A DNA stretch of 64,000 nucleotides from Patulibacter sp. SYSU D01012 (GTDB taxonomy: Bacteria > Actinomycetota > Thermoleophilia > Solirubrobacterales > Solirubrobacteraceae), in assembly GCF_017916475.1 (NCBI RefSeq), contig NZ_JAFMTB010000002.1, positions 1,240,001 through 1,304,000 on the forward strand, in the 5' to 3' direction. The notes beneath the pieces are model-generated. The model ran no database searches, had not been told where the DNA came from, and saw nothing but the letters and a program-made list of their open reading frames with translations. The stretch's first letter is position 1. Every line of letters begins with the position of its first letter. Shown here piece after piece: positions 43,445 to 51,050 of this stretch. A program made the translations under genes and the position numbers.

Positions 43445-44435
43445 CGTCGGCCTCCAGCTCGGCCGCGTCGGCGGGGGCGGCGTCGGTGGCCACGGGGCCC
43501 GCCTCGAGCAGCGCCTCGGCGAGGGCCTCGTCGATCACGAGGGCGTTCGCCCAGCCGGCCGAGGCCGCGGCGCGCGTGATGCCGAGCTTCTCCACGCCGA
43601 CCGCGACGCCGATGGAGCGCCGCTTGCGCGACAGCTCGGTCAGCGGCAGGCCGCAGGTACGGGCGTCGATCTCGGGGTCGGCGACGCTGCCGTCCGCGGT
43701 GATGAAGCGCGAGAGGACGTCGCCGACGGTGCCGGCGGCGACGAGGTCGTCGACCTGCGCGCGGTCGAGGTAGCCGGACTCGACGAGCACGGACTCCTCC
43801 GAGATCGTGCCGAGGCCGAAGATCGCGACGTCCGCCATGCGAGCGAGCTCCAGGGTGGTCGAGACGGCGGAGTCGGCCTCGAGCACCTCGCGGGTCTCGG
43901 CGCGGTCGACGATCGCGGGGGCCGAGAGCAGGTGGGCCATGCCGCCGCCGCGGACCGCGAAGTCCTGCGCGATCTGGTCGGCGTAGGTCGGACGCTCCGA
44001 GCGCGAGACGGCCCCGTTCATCTGGACGACCGGCACGCCGGTGGCCCAGCCGTGGGCCATGCGCCCGGCGATCGCGTGCATCGTGCGACCCCACGAGACG
44101 CCGAGCGTCGTCGGCTGCGGGCGCAGGGTGGCCAGGTAGTCGGCGGCCGCGGCCGCGACGGCGTCCAGGCGGACGGTCGGGTCGTCGACGTCGGGCGTCT
44201 GGGCGATGACGACGTCGGCGAGCGAGAAGCGCCGCTGGACCTCGACCTCGAGCTCCGTCAGGCGGGCGAGCGGGTGGCGGATCTCGATGCGGACCAGGCC
44301 CCGCTGGAGCGCCTCGTTCAGCAGGCGGCCGACCGTCACGCGGCCGATGCCGACGCGCGCGGCGACCTCCTGCTGGGTCAGGCCCTCTCGGTAGTACAGG
44401 TGCGCGATGCGCAGCAGCGTGCGATCGTCGGCCAT
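43434..44435 (-). CDS. SorC-family transcriptional regulator
   Basis: 333 residues. An N-terminal helix-turn-helix (LTQQEVAARVGIGRVTVGRL, about residues 19-40) is followed by the SorC/DeoR-type sugar-binding domain: TTLGVSWGRTMHAIAGRM, GVPVVQMNGAVS, LELARMADVAIFGLGTISEES and DVLSRFITADG. These regulators sense phosphorylated sugars and usually repress the adjacent catabolic operon. It is the first gene of the operon, so it would control its own synthesis. A perfect 14-bp palindrome at 44462-44475 in its leader is the likely operator. The Bacillus DeoR protein, which controls deoC, belongs to the same family. Confidence 0.93.
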   Translation of the reverse strand: MADDRTLLRIAHLYYREGLTQQEVAARVGIGRVTVGRLLNEALQRGLVRIEIRHPLARLTELEVEVQRRFSLADVVIAQTPDVDDPTVRLDAVAAAAADYLATLRPQPTTLGVSWGRTMHAIAGRMAHGWATGVPVVQMNGAVSRSERPTYADQIAQDFAVRGGGMAHLLSAPAIVDRAETREVLEADSAVSTTLELARMADVAIFGLGTISEESVLVESGYLDRAQVDDLVAAGTVGDVLSRFITADGSVADPEIDARTCGLPLTELSRKRRSIGVAVGVEKLGITRAAASAGWANALVIDEALAEALLEAGPVATDAAPADAAELEADDAR

Positions 44436-44461
44436 CCGGCCTCTCCTCTCTCCCCCGGCCG

Positions 44462-44475
44462 TGAACTTTTGTTCA
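44462..44475 (-). promoter_or_regulatory. Candidate SorC-family operator palindrome
   Basis: TGAAC-TTTT-GTTCA is a perfect palindrome with 5-base arms in a 75% GC genome. It lies between the predicted -10 box and the regulator's start codon. It resembles the TTGAA/TTCAA-type operators known for the SorC-family DeoR of Bacillus. A neighbouring TGATCA (44481-44486) may be part of a second half-site. Confidence 0.6.
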
Positions 44476-44500
44476 TGACCTGATCAAACGATCTGCTGGG

Positions 44501-44530
44501 GTTCTACACGGCCGGGAGCCGGCGTGTCAA
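44501..44530 (-). promoter_or_regulatory. Housekeeping-type promoter of the sugar operon
   Basis: On the minus strand a perfect -35 box TTGACA (44525-44530) is followed after 18 bases by TAGAAC (44501-44506). Transcription would start near 44495 and run through the palindrome at 44462-44475 into the regulator gene. Such an AT-containing cluster stands out from its surroundings. Confidence 0.6.
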
Positions 44531-44906
44531 ACGCGACGCATCGTGCCTGCAAATACGCACCTTCGCGACGGGTCGGCGGCACCAAACGGGCGGTCGTCTG
44601 TGCGACGAACCACAGAGGATGGCCTCGCCGCCGCGACCCGGGCACCGCCCGACCACGAGGGCCCCAGGCGGGGCGTCGGGTGTGCCGCACGCGCGGGCCG
44701 GACCGCGGGCCGCGTCCGAAGACGCGGATCCGGGCGCTGACGCGGGACTGCGGCGCGGGGCCGATCGCCCGATCGCGGGGCTCACCGCCCCGCACCCGGG
44801 GCTCCGGACGCGGGACGGGCCGGGCCCGCTGCGCCCGAGGGGACGCCGCGGGCACCGGCCCGAGGGGGCGACGCGCGGCCGGGGGAGCGGGCCGCGCGTC
44901 ACGCGT
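44531..44906. other. Intergenic stretch without a supported gene
   Basis: This lies between the sugar-operon promoter and the catalase terminator. Frames crossing it give only Arg/Pro/Gly-rich translations typical of non-coding GC-rich DNA. A weak 6-bp hairpin (TCTGTG with CACAGA, 44597-44616) is the only local structure I noticed. Confidence 0.6.
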
Positions 44907-44939
44907 GGGCGCCGGTCGAGGGGAGAGGGACCGGCGCCC
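44907..44939 (-). terminator. Hairpin terminator after the manganese catalase gene
   Basis: Bases 44907-44917 pair perfectly (11 bp) with 44929-44939 around an 11-base purine-rich loop, about 45 bases beyond the catalase stop at 44985. Confidence 0.55.
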
Positions 44940-44984
44940 GGGTCCGTACCGGGGCGACGCGCGAGCGCCGCCCCGGCCGGAAGC

Positions 44985-45866
44985 TCAGGGCGTGATCTGG
45001 TCGACGGCGTCCTTGACCTTGCCGACGACGCCGCCGCTGCTCTCGGCGGGGGCGGTCGACTCCGGGCCGTTGAACGAGTCCATCGGGGCGGGCTGCAGCT
45101 CCGGCATCTGGCCGAGGGCCGGGGCCGGCTGCGCGGTCGTGAACGGCTTGCCGTCGGGGGCGGTGCCGTTCGTCCAGATCGCGTCCTCCGGGACCGGCTC
45201 GTCGTGGTGGGCGAAGAACTGGTGCGCGTACTGCTCGTAGTCGCCCTCGTCCTCCACCTCGACCGGCGCGGCCTTGTGCTGCGGGTTGAGCTCCTCGATC
45301 GCGGCGAGCCACTGCATCTGGTGCATCGTGTCGCGGGCGATGAGGAACGACAGCATGTCCTTCATGCCCGGGTCGTCCGTCATCTCGCGCAGGCGGGCGG
45401 CGAGGGTGCGGCCGACGGCCTCGGCGGCGACGTTCGCGTGCAGGTTGGCGACCATGTTGCCGCCGATGTCCAGGTAGGCGGCCGTGAACGGCACGCCGTT
45501 CGCGTCGGCCGGGGTCGCGGCGTAGCCGGACGTCAGGTAGTGGCGCGGCTCGATGCCGCTCATGCGGGCCGAGACGAGCGGGTTGGTGACGACGTCGTCG
45601 ACCATCGCGGACGGCGCGCCCTCCAGGTTCATCGCGACCGCCGTGGCGAGGACCTCGATGTGGCCGATCTCCTCCGTCGCGGTGCTGAGGAGCATGTCGC
45701 GGTAGCGCTTCGGCCCTCGGGCCCCGAGACCCTGGAACAGGTACTGGTTCATCACGCGCATCTCGCCCTCGGGGCCGCCGATGGCCTGCTGCAGCATGCG
45801 TCCGAACACGGGGTTCGGCTTGTCCACGCGCACCGTGTACGCGAGCTCCTTGTGGTGGAAGAACAT
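44985..45866 (-). CDS. Manganese catalase (ferritin-like)
   Basis: 293 residues from ATG 45866, with AGGAG 9 bases upstream. It dismutates hydrogen peroxide using a di-manganese centre in a four-helix bundle. All expected ligands are visible: Glu35 (GGPEGEMRVMN), Glu66 and His69 (ATEEIGHIE), Glu149 (VAAEAVGR) and His182 (RDTMHQMQW), positions almost identical to characterised enzymes. The C-terminal 80 residues are Pro/Glu rich with a short helical end. It is divergent from the envelope-stress genes at 46091-48125 across a 224-bp gap, which suggests shared stress-induced control, but I see no firm promoter element. Confidence 0.95.
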   Translation of the reverse strand: MFFHHKELAYTVRVDKPNPVFGRMLQQAIGGPEGEMRVMNQYLFQGLGARGPKRYRDMLLSTATEEIGHIEVLATAVAMNLEGAPSAMVDDVVTNPLVSARMSGIEPRHYLTSGYAATPADANGVPFTAAYLDIGGNMVANLHANVAAEAVGRTLAARLREMTDDPGMKDMLSFLIARDTMHQMQWLAAIEELNPQHKAAPVEVEDEGDYEQYAHQFFAHHDEPVPEDAIWTNGTAPDGKPFTTAQPAPALGQMPELQPAPMDSFNGPESTAPAESSGGVVGKVKDAVDQITP

Positions 45867-46090
45867 CCTGGGATCTCCTGGGTCGGTTGCGCGACTGGCT
45901 ACCCCGCCCCTCCGGCGTCCATGCGCGCCCGACCGAAGAACGTCCCGGCCCCTCGCGGGCCCGTCTCACACGCGCCCGCGAGGGCCACGGATCCCTGGTC
46001 CCGGCGGCGCATGGGGACGCCGATCGGGGGTAGCAGGGCGGCCGATCCGCCCCCCAACCAGGCGGCCCCCAACGCGAGGACGGGAACCCG

Positions 46091-47032
46091 ATGACCGACA
46101 CGAATCCCCCCACCCCCGGTCAGCCCACCACCACCGATCCGCCCGCCGGCGTCGTCAACCCGGTGACGGGCCAGGCGCACCCCAGCTCCGGCCCGAGCGG
46201 CGGCCCGAGCGGCCCGGCCGGCACGCAGGCCCGCGACGTCGCCACGCGCGGCACCGAGGGCGCCACCTCGGGCTCGTCCGGCGCCCAGGGCACGGCCCAG
46301 CAGGCCGCGTCGACGGCGCGCGACGCGGCCCAGGACGCGGCGAGCCAGGCCACGGACCAGGCGCAGGGCGTCGCGGACCAGGCCAAGGCGCAGGCGCAGC
46401 ACGCTGCCGAGCAGGCGAAGGAGCAGGCCCAGCAGGCCGCGGGCCAGGCGAAGGGCCAGCTCCGCGACCAGCTCGACCAGCGCTCGACGCAGGCCGGCGA
46501 GCGCGTCACCGCGACGGCCGGCGACCTGCGCTCCATCTCGGACCAGCTGCGCGACCAGGGCAACGACGCCCCCGCGCGGATCGCCGACCAGGCGGCCCTG
46601 CAGGTGGAGAAGGTCGGCAGCTACCTGCAGCGCACGGACGGCGGCACGATGCTGCAGGACCTCGAGTCCTACGCGCGCCGCAACCCGTGGGCCGCGGCGC
46701 TCGGCGGCCTGGCCGTCGGCTTCGTCGCCTCCCGCGCGCTGAAGGCCTCGAGCGGCGACCGCCACCGCTCCGCGTCCGCCGGCGCCGCGCCGTCCACCGG
46801 CACGCCCGGCACGGCGGTCGCCCCGAGCACCCCGGCGGCGTCCTCGGGCCCGCCGGTCCCGGCTCGCACGGGCGTGCCCGCCCCGGCCACCGGCACCGGC
46901 ACCCCGGCGCCGATCCCCGCGCCGGCGACGGACGAGACGATCGCCTCGCCGCCGGTGACGGGCTACTCCGTGCCGAGAGGCGCGCCGGGCCAGGCGGGCA
47001 CGGCGACGGACAGCGCCCCGGGGCGGAGCTGA
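46091..47032 (+). CDS. Helical repeat protein with ElaB/YqjD-like membrane tail
   Basis: 313 residues from ATG 46091. Residues about 65-180 form an Ala/Gln/Asp/Lys-rich amphipathic helix resembling LEA or apolipoprotein-like proteins (AQAQHAAEQAKEQAQQAAGQ). This is followed by RRNPWAAALGGLAVGFVASR, a glycine-zipper membrane segment like the C-terminal anchor of ElaB/YqjD-type proteins. The remaining 90 residues are Pro/Thr/Ala rich. Its stop overlaps the next start by one base (TGATG). It probably coats or stabilises the inner face of the membrane under stress. Confidence 0.75.
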   Translation: MTDTNPPTPGQPTTTDPPAGVVNPVTGQAHPSSGPSGGPSGPAGTQARDVATRGTEGATSGSSGAQGTAQQAASTARDAAQDAASQATDQAQGVADQAKAQAQHAAEQAKEQAQQAAGQAKGQLRDQLDQRSTQAGERVTATAGDLRSISDQLRDQGNDAPARIADQAALQVEKVGSYLQRTDGGTMLQDLESYARRNPWAAALGGLAVGFVASRALKASSGDRHRSASAGAAPSTGTPGTAVAPSTPAASSGPPVPARTGVPAPATGTGTPAPIPAPATDETIASPPVTGYSVPRGAPGQAGTATDSAPGRS

Positions 47033-47460
47033 TGGCCGACCCCTACGAGCCGTCCGCGGAGGAGCTCCGCGAGCGGTCCACGGGCGAGCTGTTCAAGCGG
47101 CTGTCCGAGGACACGTCGAAGCTCGTCAAGCTCGAGCTCGCGCTCGCGCAGGCGGAGATGACGACGAAGGCCAAGCGCATCGGCGCCGGGGCCGGGTTCG
47201 TCGGAGCGGGGGCCCTGCTGGGGCTCCTGGCCGCCGGGGCGTTCACGGCGTGCGTCATCGCGCTGCTGGACACGTTCATGGCCACCTGGCTGGCCGCCCT
47301 CGTCGTGACGATCATCTACGCCGCGATCGGCGGCGCGCTCGCCCTCCAGGGCAAGAAGCGCATCGAGCGAGGCACCCCGCCGGTGCCCGAGCAGACCATC
47401 GAGAGCGTCAAGGAGGACGTCGAATGGGCGAAGACCCGCGGGACATCCGCCACGAGGTAG
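47032..47460 (+). CDS. Phage-holin-3-6-like (DUF1469-type) membrane protein
   Basis: 142 residues from ATG 47032. A helical N-terminus (ELFKRLSEDTSKLVKLELAL, then AQAEMTTKAKRIGAGAG) precedes two membrane spans (about 53-78 and 85-106) and a cytosolic tail (TIESVKEDVEWAKTR). This is the layout of the so-called actinobacterial holin family, which in chromosomes is found with DUF3618 and ElaB-like genes and not with lysis genes. It overlaps the downstream gene by 37 bases. Confidence 0.87.
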   Translation: MADPYEPSAEELRERSTGELFKRLSEDTSKLVKLELALAQAEMTTKAKRIGAGAGFVGAGALLGLLAAGAFTACVIALLDTFMATWLAALVVTIIYAAIGGALALQGKKRIERGTPPVPEQTIESVKEDVEWAKTRGTSATR

Positions 47461-48125
47461 AGCAGACGCGGGAGCGACTCGGCGAGACCGCCGACGCCCT
47501 CGCGTACAAGGCCGACGTGCCCAACCGGACCAAGGATGCGGTGAGCGATCGCGTGACTGCTGTCAAGGACAAGATCACTGGGGTGGCCGAGAGCGTCACC
47601 GGAACCGTCCAGGACGCGGCGGGGTCGGTGACGGGCAGCGTCCAGGGTGCCGCCGGCGCCGTCGGCGACCGCGCCTCGAGCGCCGCCGGCAGCGTCTCGG
47701 ACGCGACCCCGGACCGCCAGCAGCTGCGCCACGGCGCCCGGCGCGCCGGCGGCATGGCGCAGGAGAACCCCCTGGGTCTCGCCATCGGCGCCGCCGCGGT
47801 CGGCTTCATCGCCGGTCTCCTGGTGCCGTCGACCCGGGTCGAGGACGAGCGCCTGGCGCCCGTGGCCCAGAGCGCCCGTGACGGCCTGGTCGAGACGGCG
47901 CAGGAGGCGGTCGAGCACGGCAAGGAGGTCGTGCAGGACGTCGTGAGCGCGGCGCAGGAGCACGCGCAGGAGGCCGCCGGGACGGCCGTCGACGGCGCGA
48001 AGCAGGCCGCGCAGGCGGCGAAGGACGCCGCGCAGGAGAGCGGCCGCGAGCACGCCCAGGCCGTCGCCGACACGGCGAAGGAGCACGCGGACGAGGTGAA
48101 GGACCAGGCGCCCAGCGCCTCCTGA
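47424..48125 (+). CDS. DUF3618 protein
   Basis: 233 residues from ATG 47424, which has AAGGAGG seven bases upstream inside the end of the holin-like gene; this strong site decides the start. The N-terminus RHEVEQTRERLGETADALAY is the DUF3618 signature. A long amphipathic stretch follows (VTGTVQDAAGSVTGSVQGAA), then a glycine-zipper span (NPLGLAIGAAAVGFIAGLLV, about 113-133), and an LEA-like Ala/Lys/Glu tail. With the two preceding genes it forms an envelope-stress set. A strong hairpin follows. Confidence 0.85.
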   Translation: MGEDPRDIRHEVEQTRERLGETADALAYKADVPNRTKDAVSDRVTAVKDKITGVAESVTGTVQDAAGSVTGSVQGAAGAVGDRASSAAGSVSDATPDRQQLRHGARRAGGMAQENPLGLAIGAAAVGFIAGLLVPSTRVEDERLAPVAQSARDGLVETAQEAVEHGKEVVQDVVSAAQEHAQEAAGTAVDGAKQAAQAAKDAAQESGREHAQAVADTAKEHADEVKDQAPSAS

Positions 48126-48167
48126 TCCCCTCCCCCGGGCGGTCCACGGGGCGCCCACGGCGGTCCG

Positions 48168-48196
48168 CGACGGCCGGCCCGACGGGCCGGCCGTCG
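48168..48196. terminator. Hairpin between convergent DUF3618 and thyX genes
   Basis: Bases 48168-48180 pair perfectly (13 bp) with 48184-48196 around a 3-base loop, 43 bases after the DUF3618 stop and about 120 bases from the thyX stop. Confidence 0.6.
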
Positions 48197-48314
48197 TCGT
48201 TCCGGGGCGGGGCTGTCGAGGGGCCGGACCTGGGCGGGCCCCGGCGCGCGTCGAGAGGCCGGATCGGGCCGGGGCGGCAGCCCGCGGCGGGCCGCGCCAG
48301 GCCGCTCCGCGTCT

Positions 48315-49979
48315 TCAGCCGCCGGTCGCGCGCCGCTCCGTGCGCATCTCGCTGAGGATGCGCTCCAGGCGCGGCTCCGTCGTCGTGTCGACGTGCCGCA
48401 TCGCGGCGCCGACCGCGGGGTGCGTCTCGCCGATCAGCCGGTGCATCTCGTGCGCGACGGCGCGGTACGAGGGGTGCCCCTCGCGGCCGGAGCGCAGCTC
48501 GATCAGCTGCATCGCCGCGCGGGCGTTCAGGTCCAGGACGTAGCGGATGCGGTAGCCCAGGCAGACCGCGTAGGCGGCCTCTTTCGGGCGCCCCTGGTCC
48601 ATGAGCGTCGACCACGCGTCGGCGGAGCGCTCGAGGGCGCGGCGGTACTCGCCGCCGGCCCCGGCCTGCTCGACCTCCTCGGGCACCTCGGCGCCGAGCT
48701 CGGGCGTCAGGCTCTGCCACTGCACGGTCAGCATGCGGTGGCGCTGCAGGTCGCGGAAGGCGCCGTAGTCCGACGTGATCTCGAAGCGGTAGCGCAGGCG
48801 CTCCAGGCCGCGGCCGGGGCGGTGCCGGCGGTTCTCGCGGTCGCCGACGAGGTCGCGCAGCAGGTCGCCGCGCTCGTCGGTCGACAGGCCCGCGACCGTG
48901 CGGCGCGCCGTGGCCTCGTCGACCGCGAGCGCCTCGTAGAGCAGGCCCGCGAGCAGGTCGTCCTCGTCGCCGTCCACGTGGACCAGCGCGACCCGCGAGC
49001 GTCCCTCGTCAGCCTGCCGGTCGCGGGCGCTGGCCTGGTCCAGGCCCAGCCGGCCGGCCCAGCGGTCGGCGGCGGCCTCGCGCTCCTGCAGGTAGCCGAT
49101 CCAGCGGCCGCCGCGGTCGGGGCGCTCGACGCGCGAGACGAAGCTGGGCGTGATCGCCTGCACCGCGTCCAGGATCCAGCGGCCGTACAGGCGCGCCTCG
49201 GGCAGCGGGTGCGCGAGCAGGTGCAGGATCAGGCTCTCGTACGTCTGTCCCGACGCGTAGATGCCGACGTGGCTGAGCGTCGACGCGGGCAGCAGCCCGC
49301 GCAGCAGGTCGAGCGCCTTCGCCTTGATCGCGCGCTCGTGCGCGGCGGGGGGCGTGCCGTCGGGCGCGGGGTACTGCTCGGCGCACCACGCGACCATCCG
49401 GGGCAGGAGCGCGCCGTAGATGCCGAAGACGTCGTCCATCGCGGCGGCGTACTCGGGGCCCAGCTGCGGGTCGCGCAGGTAGCGGTAGCCGTCGCGCACG
49501 CCGTCGGGCCCGTCGCCGCCGGGGCTGATCTCGCCCGCCGCGTTCTGCCACCACGCGGCCGAGACCTTGGCGTCGTAGGCGATGTAGCGCGTGGACTGCT
49601 CCAGGTACGCGCCGATGCGCGGGCGCTGCAGCAGCTTCGTCAGGACGTTCGAGCACCACTCCGCCGCGACGTGCAGCCCGCCGAGCTGGGCGACGGAGTC
49701 GTCGCCGTAGCCCAGGAAGATCGTGTCGTACAGCCGCGCGGCACGCTCGCCCTCGGACCCGTCGAACGCCGCGGCGCCCGTCTCGGGCAGCGAGTCCGCG
49801 AACTCGTCGAGGAACAGCCGCCGCAGCGTGCCCGGGTAGCGGCTGTACCGCGCGAAGAGCGCGCCCTTCACCGTCTCGGGCAGCCCGACGAGCCCGAAGA
49901 CCGGCCGCGTCGGGTGCGTGACGTGCGGGGCCAGTCGAGCCTGTTCGGCGGTGGTCAGGTCGTCGACGGGGTACTGCAC
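48315..49979 (-). CDS. thyX: Tandem ThyX-type (FAD-dependent thymidylate synthase-like) protein
   Basis: 554 residues, about twice a single ThyX. The family signature is RHR-x7-S with downstream SxRY. The N-terminal half has it at residues 119-132 with Pro in place of His (RPRIGAYLEQSTRY). The C-terminal half has it at 413-423 (RHRMLTVQWQS) but has lost the RY end. GYGDDSVAQLGG and QLIELRSGREGHPSYR are further ThyX-like blocks. ThyX active sites form between subunits, so a fused pseudo-dimer could build composite sites. It may make dTMP from dUMP, or may have diverged; no single-domain thyX or thyA is in the window. The ATG at 49979 is followed upstream by the non-coding repeat region. Confidence 0.8.
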   Translation of the reverse strand: MQYPVDDLTTAEQARLAPHVTHPTRPVFGLVGLPETVKGALFARYSRYPGTLRRLFLDEFADSLPETGAAAFDGSEGERAARLYDTIFLGYGDDSVAQLGGLHVAAEWCSNVLTKLLQRPRIGAYLEQSTRYIAYDAKVSAAWWQNAAGEISPGGDGPDGVRDGYRYLRDPQLGPEYAAAMDDVFGIYGALLPRMVAWCAEQYPAPDGTPPAAHERAIKAKALDLLRGLLPASTLSHVGIYASGQTYESLILHLLAHPLPEARLYGRWILDAVQAITPSFVSRVERPDRGGRWIGYLQEREAAADRWAGRLGLDQASARDRQADEGRSRVALVHVDGDEDDLLAGLLYEALAVDEATARRTVAGLSTDERGDLLRDLVGDRENRRHRPGRGLERLRYRFEITSDYGAFRDLQRHRMLTVQWQSLTPELGAEVPEEVEQAGAGGEYRRALERSADAWSTLMDQGRPKEAAYAVCLGYRIRYVLDLNARAAMQLIELRSGREGHPSYRAVAHEMHRLIGETHPAVGAAMRHVDTTTEPRLERILSEMRTERRATGG

Positions 49980-50080
49980 GGGCGAGCGAGGCTACCGGCC
50001 GGCTCTCCGGGCCGCGAGCCGCGGCGAAAGGCGCTAAGGGGCGGGATGCCGGCGGGGGCGGGTCGGTGGGGCGGGTCGTG

Positions 50081-50530
50081 TTCCGGCCGAGGTCCGCTAT
50101 CCGGCCCCGAGGCGGAACGGGTCGTCGGCACGGGTCGTGTTCCGGCCGAGGTCCGCCATGCGGCCCTGAGCCGGAACGGGTCGTCGGGGCGGGTCGGGTT
50201 CCGGCCGAGGTCCGCCATCCGGCCCTGAGCCGGAACGGGTCGTCGGCACGGGTCGGGTTCCGGCCGAGGTCCGCCATCCGCCCCTGAGCCGGAACGGGTC
50301 GTCGGCACGGGTCGTGTTCCGGCTGAGGTCCGCCATCCGGCCCTGAGCCGGAACGGGTCGTCGGCACGGGTCGTGTTCCGGCTGAGGTCCGCCATCCGGC
50401 CCTGAGCCGGAACGGGTCGGCGGCACGGGTCGTGTTCCGGCTGAGGTCCGCCATCCGGCCCTGAGCCGGAGCGGGTCGTCGGGGCGGGTCGTGTTCCGGC
50501 TGAGGTCCGCCATCCGGCCCTGAGCCGGAA
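50081..50530. repeat. Tandem array: eight 59-bp units with a 37-bp hairpin-forming core
   Basis: The cores begin at 50081, 50140, 50199, 50258, 50317, 50376, 50435 and 50494, exactly 59 bp apart. The later copies have perfect 8-base terminal arms, TTCCGGCT and AGCCGGAA; the first four have a one-base change in the left arm. A competing inner hairpin TCCGGC-CCTGA-GCCGGA uses the same right arm. The 22-bp segment between cores is also conserved, so these are not CRISPR spacers. Because 59 is not a multiple of three, the repeats change frame from copy to copy, which argues against coding. The array lies between nuoN and thyX. Confidence 0.9.
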
Positions 50531-50630
50531 CGCCCGCCCGCGATCCGCCGGTGCGGCCTGTGCCGCCCGGGGACCGCCTTCCGGGCCCCGGCCGAAGCCC
50601 CTCGCTCCCGCCGCCGGTCCGCGCCGCGTG

Positions 50631-51016
50631 TTCCGAATCGGGTCCGCTATCCGGCCCTGAGCCGGAGCGCTTCGCCCCGCCGTCTGGCCGGCCCGGCGTG
50701 TTCCGGCTGAGGTCCGCTATCCGGCCCCGATCCGGAACGCATCGCCCCCGCCGCCGGTCCGCGCCGCGTGTTCCGGCTCGGGTCCGCCATCCGGCCCTGA
50801 ACCGGAACGCATCCCCCGTCGTCCGGCTGCGCCGCGCGTTCCGGCCAAGGTCAGCCGTCCGGCCCTGAACCGGAGCGCTTCGCCCCGCCGTCTGGCCGGC
50901 CCGGCGTGTTCCGGCTGAGGTCCGTCATCCGGCCCCGAGCCGGAACGCATTCGCCCTCGCCGTCCGGCTGCGCCGCGTGTTCCGGCTGAGGTCCGTCATC
51001 CGGCCCTGAGCCGGAA
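50631..51016. repeat. Six diverged copies of the 37-bp core at about 70-bp spacing
   Basis: Cores begin at 50631, 50701, 50771, 50839, 50909 and 50980. The flanking segments recur in kinds: one ends CCGGCCCGGCGTG (before copies at 50701 and 50909), one ends GGTCCGCGCCGCGTG (before 50631 and 50771), one contains CGTCCGGCTGCGCCGCG or a near variant (before 50839 and 50980). A 100-bp stretch without a core (50531-50630) separates this block from the 59-bp array. Confidence 0.85.
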
Positions 51017-51050
51017 CGCCTCCGCCCGCCGTCCCGCCGCGCCACGCCCG

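Noticed and set aside
36125-44435. A true Lsr (autoinducer-2) system
   Set aside because: The regulator, kinase and importer types are suggestive, but no LsrG is present, the aldolase is a DeoC with its own catalytic set, and dehydrogenase and ALDH genes do not belong to that system.
44524-45240. Plus-strand frame between the sugar operon and the catalase
   Set aside because: It overlaps the end of the catalase gene antisense, lacks a ribosome-binding site and gives a composition typical of non-coding GC-rich DNA.
47032-47460. Prophage lysis holin
   Set aside because: No other phage gene is near. The gene is overlapped with ElaB-like and DUF3618 genes, the usual chromosomal context of this family.
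49955-50513. Open frames through the 59-bp repeat array as repeat proteins
   Set aside because: The period is not a multiple of three, so all three frames repeat the same peptides in turn. There is no start site with a ribosome-binding sequence and the thyX and nuoN ends bound the region.
50081-51016. CRISPR array
   Set aside because: The segments between the repeats are themselves conserved or fall into a few recurring types, and there are no cas genes nearby.
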